A DNA stretch of 64,000 nucleotides from Gordonia tangerina. Lineage in GTDB: Bacteria > Actinomycetota > Actinomycetes > Mycobacteriales > Mycobacteriaceae. The notes under the pieces were generated by a model, which searched no databases, was not told the origin of the DNA, and saw only the letters and a program-made list of their open reading frames with translations. Position 1 is the stretch's first letter. The number at the start of each line of letters is the position of its first letter. This document shows positions 1 to 9,556 of the stretch, piece by piece. The translations under genes and the position numbers were made by a program. The stretch spans positions 62,001 to 126,000 of the forward strand of contig NZ_JAKGCU010000008.1 in NCBI RefSeq assembly GCF_021556435.1. The letters run 5' to 3'.

Positions 1-18
1 CGTCGGCTTGCACGCCGG

Positions 19-1338
19 TCACGGCATGGTGACGCCTGCTGTCGTGAGCTGTCGGGAAGCCGCGCTGCGCTGGGCGATGAAGGCCACGCCGAACAACATC
101 ATCGGGACCAACAGGTAGCCGAACCGACCCACCGGTGCGAGGAGGAAGAAGCAGGTGAACCCGGCTGCGGTGAAGGTGGCAGCCGAGGAGAACGAGCGCG
201 GCGGACGCCTCAGCACACAGACCGCCAAGATGATCGCGCAGGCCACGAGCAGGATCATGTCGGCGTTGCGTCCGGCGGAGCCGAAGGAGGCCAACAGGAC
301 CCCGGGCATGGGGCTGTGTGCCGGTGTCGGGATGGGGCCGCGACCGGTCGGGAATTCGAGGACCTGGGCGATCGTGTCGGACACCGACAGGAAGGCCGGC
401 AGTCCGAACACCGCGGTCGCCGTCGCGAACCATCCGGCGAATCTGAGGGTCACCGCGCGCGGAAAGCGAGTCACCAGCAGGGCGATGACGATCGGCACGC
501 TCAGCAGCGCCACCCATTTGATGGCGACGGCGGCTGCGATGGCGATGGCGCCCATGCGTGGGCGTCGGGTGGCCACCGCAGCCAGCCCGAACAGCAGCAG
601 GCCTGCCAGCGGCAGATCCACGCCGCTCGCACACATCTCCAGTGCGATGGTGGGCGACGCGATCAGCAGCACGGCGACGTGGCTCGCGCTTCGCGAGTCG
701 ACCCGGAGAAGGCGGATCGATCCCCAGATGCCCGCGATGGCGATGGCGGCACACCAGATCCTCGGGTCGCCGACGATCTGCCATGCGCTCTGTGGATCCA
801 GCCCGCTCCGGGTCAACACTGCTGCGGGCAGGCCGAACACGGCCATCACCGGCAGGTAGGGGTTGACGTCGGTCACCGAGGTCGCGTCGTGGACGTACGG
901 GATGCCGTGGGTGAGAAGCAGGTTTCCCGAGCGGGAGACCACGGCGATCTCGTCCTGCATCTGATGATGACCGGTCAACAGTGTGACGAAGGGCACCAGG
1001 ACGGCTCCGGTGACCGCGGCAACACGCGCCAGTCGTACCCGGGGTACCCGCATCGAGGCGGGCATCATCGAGAGTCCCGCAGCGGTGCCGTAGCCGATCG
1101 CGGCCGAATGCGCCCAGGTGATGTGGCTGTCCAGCCCGGAGACCCGGAACAGTATGTAGGCGGTCACCCCGAAGGCGAGATAGGCCAGTGCTTCGGGGCG
1201 GTGTCGGGCGGTTCGTCGCAGGAACTCGCCGCATCGGGGCCGGTGACGTCCGTCGGCCACCGATTCGATTGTTTCGGCCCGGTCCGGCCGGATGTCGTCC
1301 GCCACGTGAATCCCCCAGGGTTTACTCTGGGGTACCAC
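19..1338 (-). CDS. polytopic membrane protein, GT-C/GT87 (DUF2029)-like mannosyltransferase candidate
   Basis: The 439-residue protein has a soluble N-terminus of about 50 residues followed by roughly 9-11 hydrophobic segments. Its loop after the second segment is rich in acidic residues and contains a DINPYLP-like stretch (around residue 160), as in actinobacterial GT87/DUF2029 polyprenyl-phosphate-dependent glycosyltransferases. The fold and family are inferred from topology and composition, not from an unambiguous catalytic motif. It is transcribed divergently from the PAP2-family gene, and the two may share lipid-linked substrates. The ATG at 1338 is used; no strong ribosome-binding site is evident. 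Confidence 0.7.
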   Translation of the reverse strand: MVPQSKPWGIHVADDIRPDRAETIESVADGRHRPRCGEFLRRTARHRPEALAYLAFGVTAYILFRVSGLDSHITWAHSAAIGYGTAAGLSMMPASMRVPRVRLARVAAVTGAVLVPFVTLLTGHHQMQDEIAVVSRSGNLLLTHGIPYVHDATSVTDVNPYLPVMAVFGLPAAVLTRSGLDPQSAWQIVGDPRIWCAAIAIAGIWGSIRLLRVDSRSASHVAVLLIASPTIALEMCASGVDLPLAGLLLFGLAAVATRRPRMGAIAIAAAVAIKWVALLSVPIVIALLVTRFPRAVTLRFAGWFATATAVFGLPAFLSVSDTIAQVLEFPTGRGPIPTPAHSPMPGVLLASFGSAGRNADMILLVACAIILAVCVLRRPPRSFSSAATFTAAGFTCFFLLAPVGRFGYLLVPMMLFGVAFIAQRSAASRQLTTAGVTMP

Positions 1339-1393
1339 TTAGTTGTACCTAGCAACAACCGCTGTTGGTCGAACGTTCACCGATGGGGAGGCC

Positions 1394-2281
1394 ATGACCG
1401 CAACGGCGCAGGAGGACGTCACCACTGAGCGGTCGGCACCGGCCGGCCTGTGGTTTCGCCTGAATCCGACGCTGACCAGGGTTCGGGGATACCTGTCGCA
1501 GCCTCGCTGGTGGCTCGAGATCGCCCTCATCTGGGTGATCTATCAGACGTACTCGTTCGTGCGGAACCTCGGCGGCAAGGATTCCGCGCCTGCCTTCGCC
1601 AACGGAACGGCCATCGAGGACCTCGAGAAGCGCCTGTTCATCGGTATCGAGCAGCCGGTGAACCACTGGGTCAACGCGAATCGCTGGATCGCCGATCTCA
1701 GTGCGCTGCACTATCACACGCTGCATTGGTGGGTGACCATCGGCGTGGCGGTGTGGCTCTATTGGACCAACCGGCCGGGCTATCGGCGGGCGTCGCTTGT
1801 GCTCGCGTTGACCACCCTGATCGCGTTGGCCGGGTTCTATCTCATCCCGACCGCGCCGCCGCGCATGTACGACGGGTACCACGATGTGATGGCGCAGACG
1901 GCGACCTGGGGCTGGTGGGAGACATCGGGTTCGCCGGGGCCCGAGTCGATGACCAATCAATTCGCGGCCATGCCGTCACTGCATTGCGGGTGGGCCATCT
2001 GGGCGGGTCTGATGATCGTGCTCTATGCACGACGGCCCTGGGTGCGGGTGCTCGGCGCCGTGTATCCGTTCACCACTTTCTTCGTCGTGGTGGGAACCGC
2101 GAACCACTACATCCTCGACATCGTCGCGGTGGCGGCGGTGATCGCGGTGGCGATGGTGATCGTCTACGCGCCCTGGCGTCAGGCGGCGGGCGCCGTACTG
2201 CGCAGGCCGGCGTCGTCGGACGCGCCGGCCCCGAACGCCCCGTCGGCCCCATCCATCCCGGCCGGCAGGTCAGAGGCGTAG
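1394..2281 (+). CDS. PAP2-superfamily (PAP2_3/AUR1-like) membrane phosphatase or phosphotransferase
   Basis: The protein has about 295 residues and six or so membrane segments. PAP2 active-site motifs are visible: MPSLHCGW (core motif 2, catalytic His) and GTANHYILD (core motif 3, His and Asp), which place the active site on the outer membrane face. Such proteins act on lipid phosphates or transfer inositol-phosphate or sugar-phosphate groups; the substrate cannot be read from the sequence. The ATG at 1394 is preferred over earlier in-frame codons because GGGGAG lies just upstream. The last ~25 codons are Pro/Ala/Ser-rich and overlap the convergent gene at 2179-2544. Confidence 0.8.
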   Translation: MTATAQEDVTTERSAPAGLWFRLNPTLTRVRGYLSQPRWWLEIALIWVIYQTYSFVRNLGGKDSAPAFANGTAIEDLEKRLFIGIEQPVNHWVNANRWIADLSALHYHTLHWWVTIGVAVWLYWTNRPGYRRASLVLALTTLIALAGFYLIPTAPPRMYDGYHDVMAQTATWGWWETSGSPGPESMTNQFAAMPSLHCGWAIWAGLMIVLYARRPWVRVLGAVYPFTTFFVVVGTANHYILDIVAVAAVIAVAMVIVYAPWRQAAGAVLRRPASSDAPAPNAPSAPSIPAGRSEA

Positions 2282-2544
2282 CGGATCACCGCGCGCACCG
2301 GCCCGAGTCGGCGTTCGGTGGTCATGATCGCCCCGGCGAGTTGGTCGGGGTCATCGACGTCGGCGACGAGGGCCACCGTATGTCCGTTGTTGCCGAGCAT
2401 GAACGGGACGACGGCAGAGTACTGACTGCCGACCACGCCGAAGGGGATGTCGTGGGCGAAGAGGGCTCGAGCGTGGTCGAGGACGGCCGGATCGTCGTCG
2501 ACGACCACCAGTGCTACATCGGGACTGCGTGTGTTCTTTCTCAT
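2179..2544 (-). CDS. small Rossmann-like hypothetical protein
   Basis: The 121-residue product starts MRKNTRSPDVALVVVDDDP and has alternating strands and helices resembling the first half of an NAD(P)-binding fold (VALVVVDDD near residue 10, TVALVADVDD near residue 55), but no clear GxGxxG. A longer in-frame upstream extension exists but looks non-coding. The Gly/Ala/Asp-rich tail overlaps the convergent PAP2 gene by about 100 bases, so either tail may be shorter in reality. I do not recognise a function. Confidence 0.5.
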   Translation of the reverse strand: MRKNTRSPDVALVVVDDDPAVLDHARALFAHDIPFGVVGSQYSAVVPFMLGNNGHTVALVADVDDPDQLAGAIMTTERRLGPVRAVIRYASDLPAGMDGADGAFGAGASDDAGLRSTAPAA

Positions 2545-2768
2545 GGTCCAAGGATGATGCCGCAGGTTGGAGACCAACTCTGCCGTTGCTGTGAGGTGGC
2601 TGTGGATGCCTCGGTGGCCTGTGGATGACGTCGCGGCGACGCCGGTGGATGGGGCTAGGTTTCCGGTCCATGGGACGCAACCGGAAATCAACACCGCATG
2701 GTTCGAATTCTGGTCTATAACTGGCGGCGCATCGGGGAGGGCGCAGCTCCCGCCGGACACACACCACA

Positions 2769-2805
2769 GCGGCCGGTGCCGAGACATCGTCTCGACACCG
2801 GCCGC
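2769..2805 (-). terminator. stem-loop terminator after greA
   Basis: A 17-base inverted repeat (2769-2785 with 2789-2805, one mismatch, three-base loop) lies 27 bases beyond the greA stop. It has no T-run, as is common for actinobacterial hairpin terminators. It also lies upstream of the gene starting at 2544 on the same strand. Confidence 0.65.
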
Positions 2806-2832
2806 CGTGGTATGGACCGGTACTGCGCCCGG

Positions 2833-3327
2833 TCAGCTGTGGTATGGCTCGGCGCTGAGTAGCGTCACCTTGACGACGGCGCCGCTGGGCACGGTGTACT
2901 CGCGTGTCTCGCCGACCTTGGCGTCGATCAGTGCAGCGCCCAGCGGGGAGCTCGGCGAGTAGGTCTCGATGGAGCCGTCCTTGGCGCTCTCCTCGCGGGT
3001 GGCGATCAGGAAGGTCTCGGTGTCGCTCTCGTCACCGTCGTAGTAGACCTTGACCACCGAACCCGGCAGCGCGACGCCCGACTGGGTCGGTGCCTCGCCG
3101 ACCTTGGCGTTGTTCAGCAGTTCCTGGAGCTGGCGGATACGTGCTTCCTGCTGGCCCTGCTCTTCACGGGCCGCGTGGTATCCACCGTTCTCCTTGAGGT
3201 CGCCTTCTTCGCGACGCTCGTTGATCTCGGCAGCAATGACCGGTCGGTTGGCGATCAAGGAATCCAGCTCGCCCTTGAGGCGGTCATGCGACTCCTGGGT
3301 CAGCCACGTCACCTGTGTGTCGGTCAT
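2833..3327 (-). CDS. greA: transcription elongation factor GreA
   Basis: The 164-residue protein matches mycobacterial GreA in length. It has an N-terminal antiparallel coiled coil (about residues 10-80, including the conserved [19 protein letters not shown] tip with acidic residues) and a C-terminal FKBP-like domain (about 85-164, [15 protein letters not shown]). GreA rescues backtracked RNA polymerase by stimulating transcript cleavage through the secondary channel. The ATG at 3327 is preceded by AGGAG. The greA-DUF4307-mca neighbourhood is conserved in Mycobacteriales, but here a transporter gene sits between greA and DUF4307. Confidence 0.96.
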   Translation of the reverse strand: MTDTQVTWLTQESHDRLKGELDSLIANRPVIAAEINERREEGDLKENGGYHAAREEQGQQEARIRQLQELLNNAKVGEAPTQSGVALPGSVVKVYYDGDESDTETFLIATREESAKDGSIETYSPSSPLGAALIDAKVGETREYTVPSGAVVKVTLLSAEPYHS

Positions 3328-3453
3328 CGGTTACTCCTTTGTGTTGTCCGCGCCCTCAGCACATTTTTGACCTGGGCATATGGACTGCTCTAAATGCAGC
3401 AACACGACCCCTCGCGGAGCCGTGTATTTACCGAGGATACCAGTCGTTGAGAG

Positions 3454-4209
3454 CTAAAGCACATCCGAAGTTTGCGAACGTGCCTCGTTCAGCGCTTGCT
3501 GATAGCTCGGTTCGCGCTTCTTCAACCACCCCACGACGAGATAGGTCAGCGGCATGATGATGATCTCCACCAACGTCTTCCAGACGAATCCGACGATGGT
3601 GTAGTTGATGAAATCGCCCCAGGTGGAGATGCCCAGCGCGGTGGCCGCGATCGAACAGAACACCAGCGTGTCGGCGAACTCACCGACCACCGTGGAACCG
3701 AGCAGACGTGCCCACAGATGGCGTTCACCTGCCCGTTCCTTCATCTTGACCAGCACGAACGAATTGAGGAATTCCCCGGCGAGATAGCCGGCGAGGCCGG
3801 CGAGCAGGAACTGGGGTACCACTCCGGCCACCGTCCGGAACGCTTCCTGCCCCTCGTAGAACTCGGCGGCGGGCAGTTCGATGGTCAGCCAGAAGCAGAG
3901 TGAGGCGATGGCCAGCACCACGAAGCCGGCCAGGATGGCCCGGCGCATCGCGCGGAAACCGTAGACCTCGCTGATGACGTCGCCGAGCACATACGCCAGT
4001 GGGAACAGATAGAACGCGCCGTCGGTGACCAGACCGTCCATCTGGATGGGGCCGAGCGAGACATGCAGCCAGTCGTCGAAGAGAATGACGCCCTTGGTGC
4101 CGGTGATGTTGCTGATCAGCATCACGCCGACGAACATCGCCAGCAGGTAGGCGTAGTACGGGCTCGACAGGGTGGCGAACACCGCCCGGTCGCGGAGCTT
4201 CTGCGTCAC
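3454..4209 (-). CDS. VUT-family (YhhQ/DUF165) queuosine-precursor transporter
   Basis: The 251-residue membrane protein has about six hydrophobic segments and the family's acidic/aromatic pattern, for example YVLGDVISEVYGFRAMRR near residue 80 and GEFADTLVFCSIAA near 185. Characterised members (YhhQ/QPTR) import queuosine precursors such as preQ0 or preQ1 for tRNA modification; the substrate here is inferred from the family. The GTG at 4209 overlaps the DUF4307 stop (GTGA), so the two genes are probably co-translated. A TTG at 4251 would give a 14-residue longer product. The gene is not part of the equivalent M. tuberculosis cluster. Confidence 0.85.
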   Translation of the reverse strand: MTQKLRDRAVFATLSSPYYAYLLAMFVGVMLISNITGTKGVILFDDWLHVSLGPIQMDGLVTDGAFYLFPLAYVLGDVISEVYGFRAMRRAILAGFVVLAIASLCFWLTIELPAAEFYEGQEAFRTVAGVVPQFLLAGLAGYLAGEFLNSFVLVKMKERAGERHLWARLLGSTVVGEFADTLVFCSIAATALGISTWGDFINYTIVGFVWKTLVEIIIMPLTYLVVGWLKKREPSYQQALNEARSQTSDVL

Positions 4210-4676
4210 GGTGTCGAATCCGTGAGGTAGGCGGGTACATCCGCGGTGCAACCGAATACCTCGCCGATGACCGGTGGTTTGGAGGTGGTGACCTCGGTTC
4301 GCATCCCGACCTGAGTCTGCGTCCCACCCGGGATCAGGATCTCGCGGCGACCGGTCTCGTCACCATCGATCGAGCGACCACGCACCACGCACGCCACGGG
4401 ACTTCCCGGATCGGCGCGGGTCACCGTGAACTGGACCGCGACCGTGGACTCGTCGATGAGGTCGTAGCCGGTGGCCTCACCGGACACGTCGGGCGTGGCG
4501 AACCGCGAGTAGCCGAGGATCGCGAGGCCGACGCCGGCGGCCACCACCAGCACCGAGAGTGCGATGAACCAGTTCCGCCGACTCCGTGCCGACTGCGCTG
4601 CCGGATAGGTGGCGCGCGGCCCACTACGAGGGGGCTCGGCGTCACCTGTGCCGGTGCCCCCGTCTGAACTGTTCAC
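4206..4676 (-). CDS. DUF4307 membrane-anchored protein (Rv1081c family)
   Basis: The 156-residue protein has a polar, disordered N-terminus (~35 residues), one transmembrane helix (FIALSVLVVAAGVGLAILGY, about residues 37-56) and an extracytoplasmic beta-rich domain with two cysteines near the C-terminus. It matches the DUF4307 layout and the conserved position between greA and mca in mycobacteria. Its function is unknown. The GTG at 4676 faces the mca start only 48 bases away, so the two genes share a compact divergent promoter region. Confidence 0.85.
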   Translation of the reverse strand: MNSSDGGTGTGDAEPPRSGPRATYPAAQSARSRRNWFIALSVLVVAAGVGLAILGYSRFATPDVSGEATGYDLIDESTVAVQFTVTRADPGSPVACVVRGRSIDGDETGRREILIPGGTQTQVGMRTEVTTSKPPVIGEVFGCTADVPAYLTDSTP

Positions 4677-4724
4677 GCGTCAATACCTACCATGGGAGGA
4701 GTAACGATCCGAAGGTGAGGAAGC

Positions 4725-5627
4725 GTGACCGAATCTCACACAGGTGGACCCCACGCCGGTCTGCGTCTGATGGCGGTGCATGCGCACCCGGACGACGAAT
4801 CGAGCAAGGGTGCCGCCACGTCCGCCAAGTACGCGGCGGAGGGACATGAGGTGCTCGTCGTCACCCTCACCGGCGGTGAGCGCGGCGACATCTTGAACCC
4901 GGCGATGGATCGCCCGGGCGTCAAGGAACGGATGAGCGAGGTCCGCCAGGAGGAGATGGCGAACGCGGCAGCCGCGCTCGGCGTGGCACAGACCTGGCTG
5001 GGCTTTGTCGATTCCGGCCTGCCCGAGGGTGACCCACTGCCGCCGGTGCCGGCGGGTTCATTCGCCGACATCGACATCGAGGAGCCGATCGAGGCGCTCG
5101 TCCGCGCGGTGCGAGAGTTCCGGCCGCACGTAATGATCACCTATGACGAGCACGGCGGCTATCCGCATCCCGATCACATCCGCGATCATGAGGTCTCGGT
5201 CGCGGCCTACGAGCGCGCCGGCGATCCCGACGCCTACCCGGATGCCGGAGAACCGTGGACCGTCTCGAAGCTCTACTACACGCACGGTTTCATCAAAGAC
5301 CGCATGGTCTTGTTCTCCGACGAGTTCGAACGCCACGGCCAAGAGAGCCCGTTCAAAGAATGGCTCGAGCGGTGGGAGCGCGACCCGAGTCGCGGCGACC
5401 TGATGGGTCGGGTGACCACGCAGGTGGAGTGCGCCAAGTACTTCCCGCAGCGTGACGATGCCCTACGTGCCCACGCGACCCAGATCGATCCGAACGGGGT
5501 GTTCTTCGCCGTTCCGCTGGAATGGCAGCAGCGGCTGTGGCCCACCGAGGAGTTCGAGCTGGCGCGGACGCGGGTGAAGACGTCGATCCCGGAGACCGAC
5601 CTGTTCGCCGGAATCGAGGAGCCGTGA
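4725..5627 (+). CDS. mca: mycothiol S-conjugate amidase
   Basis: Mca hydrolyses mycothiol S-conjugates to a mercapturic acid and GlcN-Ins, detoxifying electrophiles and drugs in the cytosol. The 300-residue protein has the LmbE/PIG-L zinc site: AHPDDE near residue 20 (ligands His and Asp, plus the catalytic Asp) and HPDH near residue 145 (third ligand). Its length and extended C-terminal helix-rich part fit Mca rather than MshB. The GTG at 4725 follows GGTGAGG. The stop overlaps the next start (GTGA). Presence of Mca places the organism among mycothiol-producing actinobacteria. Confidence 0.95.
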   Translation: MTESHTGGPHAGLRLMAVHAHPDDESSKGAATSAKYAAEGHEVLVVTLTGGERGDILNPAMDRPGVKERMSEVRQEEMANAAAALGVAQTWLGFVDSGLPEGDPLPPVPAGSFADIDIEEPIEALVRAVREFRPHVMITYDEHGGYPHPDHIRDHEVSVAAYERAGDPDAYPDAGEPWTVSKLYYTHGFIKDRMVLFSDEFERHGQESPFKEWLERWERDPSRGDLMGRVTTQVECAKYFPQRDDALRAHATQIDPNGVFFAVPLEWQQRLWPTEEFELARTRVKTSIPETDLFAGIEEP

Positions 5628-5968
5628 GCGTCCTGGACCCGATGACGTTGTCCGCCGGTGTCCAGTTGCTGGCGGCCCAGGAACCCGAGGGACCCGAATT
5701 CGGCAAGGCCTCGCCGCTCGGATTGTTGGTCATCATCGTCCTGCTGGTGGCCACGGCCTTCCTGATCCGGTCGATGAACACGCAGCTCAAGAAATTGCCC
5801 AAGAAGTTCGATGCCGACCACCCGGAACCGGATCAGGCGTTCGACGACGGCACTGACTCCGTGGATCCGGACGAGGGCGCCGGGAGCGAGGGCGCCGGCA
5901 GAACCGGGCGTCGGCCGGACACAACAGATGGGGTGCAGGCCGATGAGCGAAGGAAAGCCGACACCTAA
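5624..5968 (+). CDS. single-pass membrane protein, Rv1083-like
   Basis: The 114-residue protein has one transmembrane helix ([19 protein letters not shown], about residues 27-45) and a polar, acidic, low-complexity cytoplasmic tail starting with KKLPKKFD. The GTG at 5624 overlaps the mca stop, and the 3' end overlaps the next gene by 26 bases in another frame, so the three genes form one operon. Position and architecture match Rv1083, whose function is unknown. Confidence 0.8.
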   Translation: MSVLDPMTLSAGVQLLAAQEPEGPEFGKASPLGLLVIIVLLVATAFLIRSMNTQLKKLPKKFDADHPEPDQAFDDGTDSVDPDEGAGSEGAGRTGRRPDTTDGVQADERRKADT

Positions 5969-7955
5969 CCTGCTCGGCAGTTCGACCAGTCCGTACCTGC
6001 GCCAGCACGCCGACAACCCGGTCGCCTGGCAGGAGTGGGGCGACGATGCGCTGGCGGAGGCGGCACGACGCGATGTGCCGATCCTGCTGTCGGTCGGCTA
6101 CGCCGCGTGCCATTGGTGTCACGTGATGGCGCATGAGTCGTTCGAGGACGACGTCATCGCCGCGCAGATGAACTCCGATTTCGTCTGTATCAAGGTCGAC
6201 CGGGAGGAACGGCCCGACATCGACGCGATCTACATGAACGCGACGGTGGCGATGACCGGCCAAGGCGGCTGGCCGATGACGTGCTTCCTCACGCCGAGCG
6301 GTGAGCCGTTCTATTGCGGCACCTACTTCCCGTCGACCGCGCGCGGCGGCATGCCGTCCTTCCCGCAGATAATGAGTGCGGTCAGCGAGGCCTGGGTCCA
6401 GCGTCGCGACGAGATCGCCGAGATGGGACGCAAGGTTCGCGATCATCTGCACGCCAACAGTGCCGCCTTACCCGTCGCCGATCTGGATGTCGACGATCGC
6501 CTGGTCGACCATGTCGTCGCGACCACGCTCGACGACGAGGATCGCGCGGCCGGTGGATTCGGTGGCGCCCCGAAGTTCCCCCCGTCGGCGTTGCTCGAGG
6601 GACTGCTGCGCGCTTCGGAACGTGACGGCGATCGCGCCGCTGTGGATGCGGTCGGCCGGACGTGTGCGGCGATGGCGCGCGGCGGTATCTACGATCAACT
6701 CGCCGGCGGATTTGCTCGCTATTCGGTCGACAATGACTGGGTGGTGCCGCATTTCGAGAAGATGCTGTACGACAACGCGCAACTCATCCGGGTCTACGCC
6801 CACCTCGCGCGTCGGACCGGCGACGTACTCGCGCGGCGGGTCACCGAAGAGACCATCGAGTTCCTCCGTCGCGATCTCGCGGTGGGCGGTGGCTTCGCCT
6901 CTTCGCTGGACGCCGATGCCGACGGGGTGGAGGGCTCCACCTACGTGTGGTCCCCGCAGCAGCTCGCCGACGTGCTCGGCGCCGACGACGGACTCTGGGC
7001 GGCAGAGGTTTTCGGCGTCACCGAGACGGGAACGTTCGAACACGGGACGTCGACGCTGCGGTTGCCCGATGACGTCGACGATCTCGACCGGCTCGCGTCG
7101 GTGCGGGCCCGGCTGTTGGCCGCGCGTGCGCAGCGGCCGCAACCGGCCCGCGACGACAAGGTCGTCACCGCATGGAATGCGATGGCCGTCACGGCGCTCG
7201 CCGAGGCGGGGGCCACGTTCGGCCGCGCGGACTGGATCGACCTCGGCGCCTGGTGTGCGCGGGCGCTGCTCGACACCCACCTCGTCGACGGCACCCTGCG
7301 GCGCTCCTCTCTCGACGGGCATGTCGGCGCACCGGTGGCGGCTCTCGACGATCACGCGGCGCTCGTCACCGCTCTGCTGACCTTGCATCAGGTCACCGGT
7401 CAGACAACCTGGCGTGACGAGGGTTTGGCGGTTCTCGATGCGGCGATCGAACTGTTCGCCGACGTTGCCGAACCGGGTGCCTGGTACGACGCGGCAGGCC
7501 ATGACCTGGTCGCCCGTCCGCGCGATCCCGTCGATGGTGCGACTCCGGCAGGCGCCTCCCTCATCGCCGAGGCGTTGCTGGCTGCTTCTGCGCTCGCGAA
7601 GTTCGGTCCGGCCAGTCGCTATGCCGAACTGCTCGATCAGACACTCGCGCGCTCGACCGTGCTGTTGGCGAAGGTGCCCCGATCGGCAGGGCATTGGCTG
7701 GCCACCGCGGTCGCCCGGCTGCATGGTCCGCTGCAGATCGCGGTGGCCCAGTCCGACGACAGTTCCGGCGATCTCGCCGCGGCCGCACGCATCGCCGCGC
7801 CGGGTGGGGCCATCGTGGTAGCGGGAAAACGGGATTCGATACCGCTGCTGGATGGCCGTGGTCCGGTCAATGGTGCTGACGCCGCATATGTCTGCCGCGG
7901 AACGGTGTGTGACCTCCCGGTCACCGACCGAGATGCCCTGGCCGCCAAGCTCTGA
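5943..7955 (+). CDS. thioredoxin-domain protein of the DUF255/YyaL (SSP411-like) family
   Basis: The 670-residue protein has an N-terminal DUF255 thioredoxin-like domain (about residues 5-165) with the family signature YAACHWCHVM near residue 40. This is followed by a large alpha/alpha-barrel region resembling glycoside-hydrolase or N-acylglucosamine epimerase folds. The CHWC pair could be redox-active, but the physiological role is not established. Position after mca and the Rv1083-like gene matches Rv1084. The ATG at 5943 is chosen because the conserved N-terminus ([19 protein letters not shown]) begins 8 residues later. Confidence 0.88.
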   Translation: MSEGKPTPNLLGSSTSPYLRQHADNPVAWQEWGDDALAEAARRDVPILLSVGYAACHWCHVMAHESFEDDVIAAQMNSDFVCIKVDREERPDIDAIYMNATVAMTGQGGWPMTCFLTPSGEPFYCGTYFPSTARGGMPSFPQIMSAVSEAWVQRRDEIAEMGRKVRDHLHANSAALPVADLDVDDRLVDHVVATTLDDEDRAAGGFGGAPKFPPSALLEGLLRASERDGDRAAVDAVGRTCAAMARGGIYDQLAGGFARYSVDNDWVVPHFEKMLYDNAQLIRVYAHLARRTGDVLARRVTEETIEFLRRDLAVGGGFASSLDADADGVEGSTYVWSPQQLADVLGADDGLWAAEVFGVTETGTFEHGTSTLRLPDDVDDLDRLASVRARLLAARAQRPQPARDDKVVTAWNAMAVTALAEAGATFGRADWIDLGAWCARALLDTHLVDGTLRRSSLDGHVGAPVAALDDHAALVTALLTLHQVTGQTTWRDEGLAVLDAAIELFADVAEPGAWYDAAGHDLVARPRDPVDGATPAGASLIAEALLAASALAKFGPASRYAELLDQTLARSTVLLAKVPRSAGHWLATAVARLHGPLQIAVAQSDDSSGDLAAAARIAAPGGAIVVAGKRDSIPLLDGRGPVNGADAAYVCRGTVCDLPVTDRDALAAKL

Positions 7956-7962
7956 CCGCGTC

Positions 7963-8466
7963 ATGGATGAGGCAAGGGTATTCCGGGTACGAACCGCCGA
8001 AGCCGATGATGCCCGGGCCGTCGTCGAGTTGTGGGGCGGCGTCGCAGCCGAAGGTCGCTGGATTCTGCGCGAAGCTCCGCTCGACATCGACGCGACGATG
8101 GGCGAGTTCCGGCATGCGCTCGCCTCGGAAAGTGCACATCCGGTGGTGGCGGTGACCTCGACCGGCCGAATCATCGGTAGTGCCATCGGCTTCGATCAGC
8201 ATCCCGCACCGATCACATTCGGAATGCATGTGGCGATCGATCAGCGTCGGCACGGAGTGGGGACCGCGCTGTTGCAGTCAGTGCTGGCCTGGGCAGGCGA
8301 ACGTGGATCGCACAAGGTGGTGCTGGAGGTGTGGCCGCACAACCATGCGGCGATCGCGCTGTACGAACGACACGGATTCGTCCGGGAAGGTCTGCGTCCC
8401 GCGCAGTACCGTCGTCGCAACGGTGAGCTCTGGGATGCGCTCGAGATGGGTTTACATCTGGTGTAG
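7963..8466 (+). CDS. GNAT-family N-acetyltransferase
   Basis: The 167-residue protein has the GNAT fold with the acetyl-CoA pyrophosphate-binding motif QRRHGVGTALLQ near residue 90 and the C-terminal NHAAIALYERHGFVREG segment typical of RimI-like N-acetyltransferases. The acceptor substrate cannot be deduced. It starts 8 bases after the DUF255 gene, so it is probably co-transcribed. The ATG at 7963 is used; its Shine-Dalgarno sequence is weak. Confidence 0.85.
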   Translation: MDEARVFRVRTAEADDARAVVELWGGVAAEGRWILREAPLDIDATMGEFRHALASESAHPVVAVTSTGRIIGSAIGFDQHPAPITFGMHVAIDQRRHGVGTALLQSVLAWAGERGSHKVVLEVWPHNHAAIALYERHGFVREGLRPAQYRRRNGELWDALEMGLHLV

Positions 8467-8530
8467 TGCTGTGCGGTGTCGTCCGAGCGGACCATTGTCC
8501 GGCCCCGGGAGCGCACAGTATCGTGGCAGG

Positions 8531-9505
8531 ATGTCCCGGGCCGCGCGGCGCCATCGGGGTCCCATCAGGGCGACATCTTCGGTGATCTGGGTGCTGGTCG
8601 TGCTCGTCTGCGCGGGTTCGATGGGCGCGCAACCTGTCACCGGGAATGCGGCGCCACCGATTCGGATGGTGGCCCTGGGTAATTCGTACATCTCCGGCCA
8701 GGGTGCGGATGACTACCGATCGGTGCCGGCCGACACGTCGTCGTACCGATCGGGTACCACCGGTCCGAACAACTACTGTTTCCGGAGCCGCCACGCGGCC
8801 GTCGAGATCGTCGCGGATCGGCTGGGAGGGCAGCTGACCAATGCGACATGCGCGGCCGCCGAGCCGCGACACGTCGATCAGATCGCGCAGTTCGACGAGG
8901 GACGTCAGATCGACCATCTGGAGCGGGCCGCCGACATCGTCGTGATGCAGGTCATCGGCAATCCGGAGTTTCTGAATGTGGTTGCGTGCGTACAGCTCGG
9001 CGAATGTGATGCGCGGACAGTCGAGCGGTCGATGGCCGTCCTCGATGGCGAACAACGGCGGCACGAGCAACGAATCCATCGCGAGGTGAGGGCACGGGCA
9101 CCGCAGGCGCGGATCTATATTCTCGGCGCCCCGCAGGTGGTGCCGCGGCCGGGACAGGAGTATCGCGCTCGGTGCGGTTGGTTCATGTCGGATCGGGAAG
9201 TGGTGCTGTTGAACGCATTCATCGACAAGATCGACGAGATCTCACGCACCAATGCGCAACTGTTCGGCGCGACGTTCGTCGACCTCGACGGCGCCGACTC
9301 GCCGTGGCGCGCGCAGCGGCACGATCTGTGCAGCGCCCAACCATGGGTGTGGGGGCCGCGACTGCATGCGCCCCAGTACGAGCCGGACAGTCTGTCGTTG
9401 CGCAATTGGTCGTTGGGCAGCTATCACCCGACAAGGGCGGGACAGTCGGCCACCGCCACAGTCCTGTTCGATGCCATCGGTTTACGAGAGCCCACCGGCT
9501 CGTGA
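8531..9505 (+). CDS. secreted SGNH/GDSL-type hydrolase
   Basis: The 324-residue protein has an N-terminal signal peptide (basic RRHRGPIRA, then hydrophobic VIWVLVVLVCAGSMGAQP, cleavage near residue 40). SGNH blocks follow: block I VALGNSYISGQG (nucleophile Ser; the usual GDSL is GNSY here), an Asn-containing block near VMQVIGNPEF, and block V SYHPTRAGQ (catalytic Asp/Ser-x-x-His position). The enzyme is predicted to be an extracytoplasmic esterase or lipase, similar to mycobacterial GDSL lipases. Four or more cysteines suggest disulphides. The ATG at 8531 directly abuts GGCAGG, so the transcript could be almost leaderless. Confidence 0.8.
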   Translation: MSRAARRHRGPIRATSSVIWVLVVLVCAGSMGAQPVTGNAAPPIRMVALGNSYISGQGADDYRSVPADTSSYRSGTTGPNNYCFRSRHAAVEIVADRLGGQLTNATCAAAEPRHVDQIAQFDEGRQIDHLERAADIVVMQVIGNPEFLNVVACVQLGECDARTVERSMAVLDGEQRRHEQRIHREVRARAPQARIYILGAPQVVPRPGQEYRARCGWFMSDREVVLLNAFIDKIDEISRTNAQLFGATFVDLDGADSPWRAQRHDLCSAQPWVWGPRLHAPQYEPDSLSLRNWSLGSYHPTRAGQSATATVLFDAIGLREPTGS

Positions 9506-9556
9506 GCTGATGGTCCGCGTCGAGCTGATGGTTGGGCCCCACGTGCGACTCAGTGG

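Noticed and set aside
2281..2628. Plus-strand frame continuing past the PAP2 gene (part of a 392-codon frame)
   Set aside because: It is a different frame from PAP2 with no motif, and is opposite the small Rossmann-like gene.
6468..8186. 572-codon open frame on the minus strand across the DUF255 and GNAT genes
   Set aside because: It lies opposite genes with conserved motifs and has no recognisable domains of its own.
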